A stretch of DNA of 27,467 nt from a virus, in IMG/VR virus record IMGVR_UViG_3300008114_001782, positions 1 through 27,467 of that record; one strand, 5' to 3'. Both the position numbers and the translations under genes were made by a program. Positions within the stretch are counted from its first letter, which is position 1. Each line of letters opens with the position of its first letter. Of the stretch, positions 22,110 to 27,467 are shown piece by piece. The notes beneath the pieces were generated by a model. That model was not told the origin of the DNA. It saw only the letters and a program-made list of their open reading frames with translations, and made no database searches.

Positions 22110-22924
22110 GGCATTTCTCCAATTTTAGCAATCTTTGATTTAGGTATTACTTCATTATCATCTTTAGTAAACAATTCTACACTAGGTGCTGTAGAAGTGT
22201 CAATCTTTTTCTTTTTAATTACCTTTTTACTTTCAGTCGATGTTTCTTTATTCTCTCTTAATTTCCTATATGTTTGATTTGAAGCTACCAAAAGAAGAAT
22301 CGCAAGAGGATCAAAAACAATAATGATGATGATTATAACTGCACGTACAGCTTTATCTATGAAATTTGGATCATCTTTTGTGTATAAAGCCTCGGCAATA
22401 TACTTAATAGGACCTATTTCTGCCGCTAACTTATTTTCTTCTGTTAGTAAAGGTAACTTCTTATCATTAACTTCTTTTAATTCTTCTTGTGCTTCTTGTA
22501 TCTGTTTGTCTATCTTTCTTGATGCTGTTGCTGGATCACCTGCTCTTTTCAACAGATAATCAAGTCTTTCTTTGACGATTCTTTCCTGTTGTTCTAGTGT
22601 CTTTAATTGAACAGTATTCGCACCTAATACTACGTTCGTTTCTAGGTGGGCTTTAGAAAGATATCCAAAGATACCCATTGATGTAATGAGCATCAACAAT
22701 AGAACTGCAATCAAGAAATAATAACGCATCAAACGTATAGTTTCATTCCAGTTATTATATAACCAAGAAACGGTTACTAACTTTGCCATTTCTAAGATTG
22801 AACCCATGATAATAATAGGCCAAAAAGAACCTGGAAATATTTGAGCCAATCCTATTACAGAATAATATGCAGCAACACCAGATAAGGCTATCGCTGTTAG
22901 AAATGGAAAAATTACTTGTAACAT
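22106..22924 (-). CDS. Four-helix inner membrane protein with coiled coil
   Basis: A 272-aa membrane protein. Hydrophobic segments lie at about 3-27, 34-55, 68-90 and 194-216; a charged coiled-coil region (about 100-175, with QEAQEELKEVNDKKLPLL) lies between the third and fourth. The C-terminal tail is Lys-rich. The fourth segment is a run of Ile (VRAVIIIIIIVFDPLAILL). This architecture, next to DNA polymerase and uvsX, recurs in aquatic T4-like phages as I remember; the function is unknown. Membrane attachment of replication or superinfection exclusion are possible. The start overlaps the polymerase stop by one base. Confidence 0.75.
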   Translation of the reverse strand: MLQVIFPFLTAIALSGVAAYYSVIGLAQIFPGSFWPIIIMGSILEMAKLVTVSWLYNNWNETIRLMRYYFLIAVLLLMLITSMGIFGYLSKAHLETNVVLGANTVQLKTLEQQERIVKERLDYLLKRAGDPATASRKIDKQIQEAQEELKEVNDKKLPLLTEENKLAAEIGPIKYIAEALYTKDDPNFIDKAVRAVIIIIIIVFDPLAILLLVASNQTYRKLRENKETSTESKKVIKKKKIDTSTAPSVELFTKDDNEVIPKSKIAKIGEMP

Positions 22925-25479
22925 TATCCAAAGAAACTTTCAATAGAGTTTTGTTTTTCAACTTGCCAACCCATACAATCTAGAATAACTTTGACAGGTT
23001 CGACAAACGCTTTATCAAACTGCGTTTCATAATCAATGTAGTCAGACAAATTAAACTCTTTTGGTAATCTACCAGGATATGAAATCACATCTTCTTTAAA
23101 ATGATTTGGTACTTTCAGATAAGTAAACTTTAGTTTCTCACCTTCTTGTATCAAAGGATACTTTTTAGTTAAATCATATTGTTTCAAATAATGATTATAA
23201 AGAATTGCACCACGAACATGAATAGGTGTACCTTTCTTATACATCATTACTGAATCAGAATATTCGTTCAGACCATTCAGACCTCTAGGGAAAGAAATAT
23301 CTTCAGGAGGCAACTTCTTAAACTGTTCTCTGAAATTTAATATAAACTGTTGTACATCAGTCTCATCACCTTTCATCATCAACTGAATAACTTCTTTCAT
23401 CTTCTCACGAATCGCAGCAGGTGTAGATGACTTCACCATCTCAAGACCCATCACTTTGATTTGTGGTTCTTTATACTGAACACCTTCATTGTTATAAACA
23501 TTTAAGATGTATCGTTTCTTTGCGGTCCAGATTCCTTTATCAGAAAGTCCTTCACGTTTCATTTGCATTTTTTGGGCATATGCGTGAACATACGCAGCAA
23601 GGTCTTGATAACTCTTATCAATAAAAGGTTGTATTTTCTGTTCGCAGACTTTATCCATGAAGGCGATGATTGCATCAGGATTCGATTTGTCTTTATACAC
23701 CGTATTAACAAGCTCACCAAGACGGAGATAAATCGAGTCTGTGTCTGAGGCGATAACATAATCTTCATTCTGTGTTTTTAATAATTTATTTAAATATCCA
23801 TTTAGTGCTTTTTCAATCCAACGAATACTTAGTTGACCAGCCGTGGTGACACCCAAGGCCATACGCAAATCATAGAATCTAAAATATTGAGAACCTAAAG
23901 CACCATAAGCACTATTAAGTGATACTTTTTTAGCTAACTGTAGGTTGTCGTATCTGGCAACAAGGTTTTTAATTTCACGTTTTTTAGATTCGTCAGTTTC
24001 ATTTTCATAATCTTGTTTAGACTTCAACATTAACTTTTTAAATTTCTTCCGATCTTCATACATTTCTTCCAACATTTTAGGAAGAAAACCTTGTATATCA
24101 GTTCTAAAAAATTGTCCGTTAGGAGTTAAAGTAACATCTTTCAACTTATTAGTATCTATACTACCGTTTAAAAGACGATCAACATTTATAACCTGACCTA
24201 AAACATCACGCATTTCATCATCATAATCATCAGGTTCAATTAATGTCTCAGGTGAAATATTGTATTGCATCATCAAGTGAGGATACAAAGAGTTCAAATC
24301 GAATGATGCAACCCAATCATGTGCGCCGACTTGCGGCTCTTTAACATAGGCACCTTCAAAAGCCTCAGTTTTATTTTTTACTATTTTTGGTGGCACAATA
24401 ATCTTTTTTTCAAACAAGTAAGAATAGATTAGAGAATCCCACATTCTTGTTTGTGCAAAAATATCTTCATAGTTTGTCTTTGTATCGTATGCCAAAGTTA
24501 AACCAAGTTCAATTAGTTTTAATTTACTTTCAAGTTCAATGACAAGTTCAACGTCAACAATGTTATACTCAATAAACTTTTGAAAGTTTAAACGATAAAG
24601 TTGGTGAAGATTATCATATTCAGAGTAATCAATTTTTTTCTTACCAAGTTCTACGTGTGCGATATTATCAAGACGATACGATTCTTGTGACTTGCCACCA
24701 GGCGCATACCATTTGTACAACTCAATATAATCTAGTGTGGCTATTCCTGTTAAATCGTAAGAAGTAACATTTTTACCACGAATAACTTTTTCACGAGCAT
24801 ACACATTATTCCACGGCGAAAGTTTTCTTGTGACTTCTTCTCCGAGAATACGATTGAATCGATTTACAAGATAGGGAATATCAAAGAACTTAATATTCCA
24901 ACCAGAAACAACATCAGGATAATCTTTCTCCCAATCAGTTAGAAATGTTCTACATAATGTATATTCATCACGACATTTAATGTAGGTTACATTCTTATCT
25001 TTATTTGTTTCATCTTTTTCTTTATCATAATCACCACAACCATAAACGACCATATCACCATTCAAACTACGAATAGCGATAGCAGTAATTGGTTCTGTAG
25101 CCTTATATGGATCAGGAAAACCATTTTCAGATCCAACCTCAATATCGATGATACTTATTTTTAGTTCATCGATATTCCAGTCAATCATACCAGGTTGTGT
25201 CTCAGCGATAAATGCATATTCAAAACTAGAGTTGCCATATATCTTGAAGTTTTGTACTTCTTCATACCTTTTGGTGAAGTCGCGAGCTGAACGTATATTC
25301 TCAAACTTTTTAGGTTCGAGATTATCATTGAAAAGAGTTTTCCATTCTGTTGTTTTGTTGACTGGTAAAAACAAAGTCGGAGAGTATTCTATTTTTAGTT
25401 TAACTCTCCGACCGTTCTTTACACCTCGAAACAGAATATTATTTCCGTAAGTTGATACGTTGGTGTAGTATTGATTCAT
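22924..25479 (-). CDS. 43: Family B DNA polymerase, T4 gp43 type
   Basis: An 851-aa replicative polymerase with proofreading exonuclease. Exonuclease motifs: Asp112-Ile-Glu114 (Exo I, same numbering as T4), GWNIKFFD (193-200, Exo II), Tyr305-xxx-Asp309 (Exo III). Polymerase motifs: SFDLNSLYP (392-400, motif A, Asp394), KKVSLNSAYG (517-526, motif B) and SDTDSIYL (578-585, motif C, Asp579 and Asp581), then KKRY (654-657). The last residues QNSIESFF (843-850) form a PIP-box-like sliding-clamp binding motif. Length is slightly less than T4 gp43 (898). It starts directly after the Sm-like gene and has no strong ribosome binding site, so coupling is likely. All catalytic residues are present. Confidence 0.97.
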   Translation of the reverse strand: MNQYYTNVSTYGNNILFRGVKNGRRVKLKIEYSPTLFLPVNKTTEWKTLFNDNLEPKKFENIRSARDFTKRYEEVQNFKIYGNSSFEYAFIAETQPGMIDWNIDELKISIIDIEVGSENGFPDPYKATEPITAIAIRSLNGDMVVYGCGDYDKEKDETNKDKNVTYIKCRDEYTLCRTFLTDWEKDYPDVVSGWNIKFFDIPYLVNRFNRILGEEVTRKLSPWNNVYAREKVIRGKNVTSYDLTGIATLDYIELYKWYAPGGKSQESYRLDNIAHVELGKKKIDYSEYDNLHQLYRLNFQKFIEYNIVDVELVIELESKLKLIELGLTLAYDTKTNYEDIFAQTRMWDSLIYSYLFEKKIIVPPKIVKNKTEAFEGAYVKEPQVGAHDWVASFDLNSLYPHLMMQYNISPETLIEPDDYDDEMRDVLGQVINVDRLLNGSIDTNKLKDVTLTPNGQFFRTDIQGFLPKMLEEMYEDRKKFKKLMLKSKQDYENETDESKKREIKNLVARYDNLQLAKKVSLNSAYGALGSQYFRFYDLRMALGVTTAGQLSIRWIEKALNGYLNKLLKTQNEDYVIASDTDSIYLRLGELVNTVYKDKSNPDAIIAFMDKVCEQKIQPFIDKSYQDLAAYVHAYAQKMQMKREGLSDKGIWTAKKRYILNVYNNEGVQYKEPQIKVMGLEMVKSSTPAAIREKMKEVIQLMMKGDETDVQQFILNFREQFKKLPPEDISFPRGLNGLNEYSDSVMMYKKGTPIHVRGAILYNHYLKQYDLTKKYPLIQEGEKLKFTYLKVPNHFKEDVISYPGRLPKEFNLSDYIDYETQFDKAFVEPVKVILDCMGWQVEKQNSIESFFG

Positions 25480-25782
25480 TTAAGATAGTGTAGACGCGAT
25501 TTGAATTCCTGATCCGAAAATTCTATTATATTGATTTTCTAAATCAACAATAGGATGATTGATAGTAAGAATGTCACTATTGTTCACTTTAATCCCTGTT
25601 TTAAATTCTTCACTATACTCTAAAAAAGGAGAGAAGGCAATACCACCCTCAGGATTAGAGGCTGAAGGAGGAATAGAAACCACTTGAACTGGTTCTTTTA
25701 TCAAAATACCGATATCACCCTCGTCTACAACTTTTGCGAGAATGGTATGATTTGTTTTGAAAGTAATTAATTTAATTGTCAT
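25480..25782 (-). CDS. Small beta-barrel protein, possibly Sm-like
   Basis: A 100-aa protein, MTIKLITFKTNHTILAKV..., with alternating hydrophobic strands and a conserved-looking C-terminus NQYNRIFGSGI. From memory, related 90-130-aa phage proteins with a start like this and a YN..FGSGI end have been described as Sm-like RNA-binding folds, typically near the polymerase. The core (strands to about residue 35, then VQVVSIPP, and PFLEYSE) fits a small beta barrel. RNA-binding is inferred from remembered family only. The start overlaps the upstream stop by one base (TAATG), with GGAG 11 nt upstream. Confidence 0.6.
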   Translation of the reverse strand: MTIKLITFKTNHTILAKVVDEGDIGILIKEPVQVVSIPPSASNPEGGIAFSPFLEYSEEFKTGIKVNNSDILTINHPIVDLENQYNRIFGSGIQIASTLS

Positions 25783-26006
25783 TATACTTTTATCTCCATT
25801 TTAGAATCATAAACATCAAGTGTTAACCACCTTTTTGGGAAGAGCATTTCTCTACCCATAAAATCCTTCATATCATAAGTTGGATCATCAACCAATCCAA
25901 TAAGTTCAACCATATCATCGTATTCACGATGAACTAAATCATACTTATAAGCTTTAGGAAGCTTTGGGTTATCACTCAATAGTTTTTTGATTACTTCATT
26001 TAGCAT
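25782..26006 (-). CDS. Hypothetical protein (74 aa)
   Basis: A 74-aa protein with an amphipathic N-terminal helix (NEVIKKLLSDNPKLPKAY) and a beta-rich remainder (MVELIGLVDDPTYDMKDF, RWLTLDVYDSKMEIKV). It is not recognised. A strong ribosome binding site, GAGGAG, 6 nt before the ATG and tight packing between two supported genes make it a real gene. It could be a small replication accessory protein, but only position suggests that. Confidence 0.65.
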   Translation of the reverse strand: MLNEVIKKLLSDNPKLPKAYKYDLVHREYDDMVELIGLVDDPTYDMKDFMGREMLFPKRWLTLDVYDSKMEIKV

Positions 26007-26016
26007 TTATTGCTCC

Positions 26017-26385
26017 TCACTTATTAACAAACTTACTGAAATTAGGTGGTTGCCACCCTTCTGGTTTTAAAACTTTACCATCTTCACGTTTTAAAACTCT
26101 TTGTGTTTCTCTATCTATTTTTTTAAGATTACTTAATGCACCTTCATCCCAAATTTTATTACAAGGCCAACCTCGGGACAACATGTAGCCAACAATAACC
26201 CATATTGTATCAAAACATGCGTCAATTGTCAAGACATCATCGTTTAATTGCCTAGCATCTAAAAATTCTTGGTATTCTTCTTTGATTAAATTCAAATATA
26301 ACTCTGCCTGCAATGAGTTTTCTTCGCCAATGGTTTGACCTGCGGCAGACATGAAAGTTGCAACATCAGTAAAAATTTTAGTCAT
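26017..26385 (-). CDS. MazG/PRA-PH-like nucleotide pyrophosphohydrolase
   Basis: A 122-aa all-alpha NTP-PPase of the MazG/HisE superfamily. The first metal motif is IKEEYQEF (34-41, Glu36, Glu37 and Glu40); the second includes Asp55 and Asp59 (TIDACFDTIWV). The C-terminus, REDGKVLKPEGWQPPNF, is typical of the phosphoribosyl-ATP-PPase-like phage group, with the DGKV...P.GW.PP signature. Such enzymes hydrolyse NTPs or dNTPs to monophosphates, and phage versions are proposed to tune the host (p)ppGpp or nucleotide pools. Its start overlaps the cytidylyltransferase stop (ATGA), within the nucleotide-metabolism genes. Confidence 0.85.
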   Translation of the reverse strand: MTKIFTDVATFMSAAGQTIGEENSLQAELYLNLIKEEYQEFLDARQLNDDVLTIDACFDTIWVIVGYMLSRGWPCNKIWDEGALSNLKKIDRETQRVLKREDGKVLKPEGWQPPNFSKFVNK

Positions 26386-26840
26386 AATGTTTTCCTCATT
26401 TCAGATTCATAAGTTCTTTGCCTCAATTCAGAAGAACTGAATCTATGTGTCCTTGAATTGTAGTATGTTCGTATACCTCTTGCATCACAAATGTCTTTAC
26501 CTGTTAGGTGTTTATCTTTATATTCTACACCACAAATTCTGATAGTAATAGGAAGAAACATCAACAAATCTTCTAAATCTTTTTCTGTTTCATATACAAC
26601 AATCTCATCTACAAACTTTACAGCAGATAACTGAACATATCTTTCCACAATGCTTTGAACTGGTTTATTTTTTGTTCCAGGTCTATCAATCGTTGGATCA
26701 GTTTGTAATCCTATAATCAAGTAATCACAAACTTGTTTACATTCTGCAAGCATTAATATGTGACCTGCATGAAGAAGATCAAAAGTAGAACAAGTAAAAC
26801 CTACAGGTTTTCCTATCATATTATCAGGCAACACTAACAT
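26382..26840 (-). CDS. HxGH cytidylyltransferase (TagD-like)
   Basis: A 152-aa nucleotidyltransferase of the cytidylyltransferase-like superfamily. VGFTCSTFDLLHAGH carries the HxGH motif and SSSELRQR takes the place of the C-terminal (R)ISTT/TTxxI signature; LIIGLQTDPT follows. The closest family type is glycerol-3-phosphate cytidylyltransferase (TagD), which makes CDP-glycerol, but pantetheine-phosphate or other transferases have the same fold, and the specificity is not determined here. ATG at 26840 is preferred because AAGGTG (26847-26852) lies 6-7 nt upstream; a GTG at 26849 would overlap that site. Together with the GDPD-like gene it might belong to a phosphoglycerol branch of the glycan genes. 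Confidence 0.8.
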   Translation of the reverse strand: MLVLPDNMIGKPVGFTCSTFDLLHAGHILMLAECKQVCDYLIIGLQTDPTIDRPGTKNKPVQSIVERYVQLSAVKFVDEIVVYETEKDLEDLLMFLPITIRICGVEYKDKHLTGKDICDARGIRTYYNSRTHRFSSSELRQRTYESEMRKTL

Positions 26841-26855
26841 ATTTTTCACCTTATT

Positions 26856-27371
26856 TTAATTCTCAAGACTATAATTATCTGAAATTTTCATTACCTTTAT
26901 ACCACACTTTTCTAAAAATTTTAAACCACTATCATCCCTATATGTTTCTTTATAAAAGACTCTAGTTATTCCAGACTGATGTATTAACTTAGCGCAGTGT
27001 ATACAAGGTGCATGAGTAACAAATAGATAAGAACCTTCAGTTGAATTCGTGGATTTGGCCACTTTAGAAATGGCATTTGATTCTGCATGAATCACTTCAT
27101 CTCTTGTAACAGTATTGTATCTTTTACCACGTTCTTCATGTGGCCACCGTTGTTCTATTTCTTCTACAGTTAATGTATCTACAACATCAGAAGGCATGTA
27201 CTCTTTTCTTTCACAAGTATTTACCCAACCTGATGGCATGCCGTTGTAACCTATACCTATGATAGTATCTTCCTTGACGATAACAGCACCAACTTTCAAT
27301 CGTTCAGCTGAAGATAGCTGTGCATAAACTTCAGCCACTTTCATATGAGCACGAATGAATTTTTGTTTCAT
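26856..27371 (-). CDS. dCMP deaminase
   Basis: A 171-aa zinc-dependent cytidine/deoxycytidylate deaminase. HAE (95-97) supplies the zinc His and catalytic Glu, and APCIHC (121-126) the zinc Cys123 and Cys126. RLKVGAVIVKEDTIIGIGYNG (24-44, in parts) is the nucleotide-binding start typical of ComE/T4 Cd-like dCMP deaminases. It converts dCMP to dUMP, feeding thymidylate synthesis; phage versions raise dTTP supply, consistent with the AT-rich genome. No thymidylate synthase is in the window. The ATG overlaps the stop of the preceding ORF (ATGA). Confidence 0.93.
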   Translation of the reverse strand: MKQKFIRAHMKVAEVYAQLSSAERLKVGAVIVKEDTIIGIGYNGMPSGWVNTCERKEYMPSDVVDTLTVEEIEQRWPHEERGKRYNTVTRDEVIHAESNAISKVAKSTNSTEGSYLFVTHAPCIHCAKLIHQSGITRVFYKETYRDDSGLKFLEKCGIKVMKISDNYSLEN

Positions 27372-27467
27372 TCTTCAGTCTCAACCTGAACAACTTTATT
27401 TTTATTTTTTCTTTTTTCTCTTGGGGGTTCAATTGATCCTAAGATAATACCACTTATCATTAGGTTT
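27368..27467 (-). CDS. C-terminal end of an unknown ORF
   Basis: An ORF open to the window edge, ending VQVETEE at the stop that overlaps the dCMP deaminase start. An ATG at 27460 in a TAATG context would give a complete 30-aa peptide: a hydrophobic start (MISGIILGSIE) and a basic stretch (EKRKNKNKV). Whether it is a small gene or the tail of a longer one cannot be told from this window. Confidence 0.45.
   Translation of the reverse strand, partial: NLMISGIILGSIEPPREKRKNKNKVVQVETEE

Noticed and set aside
25480-25520. RegA/gp43-type translational operator hairpin before the polymerase
   Set aside because: No convincing stem-loop was found near the start; the weak ribosome binding site is better explained by coupling to the upstream gene.
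1-27467. tRNA genes, attachment sites, integrase or insertion sequences
   Set aside because: Intergenic spaces are too short for tRNAs and no cloverleaf, recombinase motif or inverted-repeat ends were noticed by eye.

Overview
The window looks like a piece of a T4-type myovirus genome (tailed double-stranded DNA phage), AT-rich and packed with genes. Every supported gene is on the minus strand, so transcription runs from high to low coordinates. Neighbouring genes overlap by 1-14 nt or are separated by a few bases, and no gene-free stretch exceeds about 35 nt. No tRNA, integrase, CRISPR array or insertion sequence was seen. The T4 assignment rests on a family B DNA polymerase, UvsX and a gp41-type helicase in T4 order, dCMP deaminase, NATAAATA late-promoter-like boxes and several virion-type proteins. 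An IscU scaffold very close to the Proteobacterial form suggests a Proteobacterial host. An aquatic origin is inferred from the resemblance of many ORFs to marine and freshwater T4-like phage proteins.

Layout in transcription order. (1) 27467-22924: end of an unknown ORF, dCMP deaminase, an HxGH cytidylyltransferase, a MazG-like pyrophosphohydrolase, two small proteins (one possibly Sm-like) and DNA polymerase gp43 ending in a clamp-binding PIP box. (2) 22924-18281: a four-helix membrane protein, UvsX, a small ORF in the gp40 position, the gp41 helicase and a DruA/DUF4338-like protein. (3) 18280-14065: a late-promoter-like box, then two proteins with PD-(D/E)XK-like signatures, one small ORF between them, a KxDG ligase-like protein and a 90-aa protein. 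(4) 14053-12664: a 40-aa membrane peptide, IscU and a HAD phosphatase. (5) 12644-7028: a glycan cassette with three or four glycosyltransferase-like proteins, a HAD-nucleotidyltransferase fusion, a methyltransferase and a GDPD-like enzyme. (6) 7043-1: a TATAAATA late promoter followed by a 917-aa multidomain protein, a 127-aa protein, a virion protein, two modular structural proteins and the start of another virion gene.

The most interesting feature is a possible capsid-cargo system. Four proteins (917, 127, 410 and 400 aa) begin with a leader of the form MK..(F/Y)L.E, resembling the T4 capsid targeting sequence that routes internal proteins into the prohead and is cut after (L/I)-x-E by prohead protease. 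The same tripeptide recurs inside these and neighbouring proteins as an acidic motif, EEVE(Q)(L/I/M)xE, placed between modules. The putative cargo is enzymatic: cytidylyltransferase fold plus P-loop kinase, a ligase-like KxDG protein, and a PD-(D/E)XK-like protein. This suggests a nucleic-acid or nucleotide processing kit packaged in the head, processed there and delivered with the DNA. It is inference from sequence pattern only. Other points of note are a likely overprinted gene inside the 917-aa ORF, a gene fusion that retains the internal ribosome binding site of its second half, and a phage-borne iscU.
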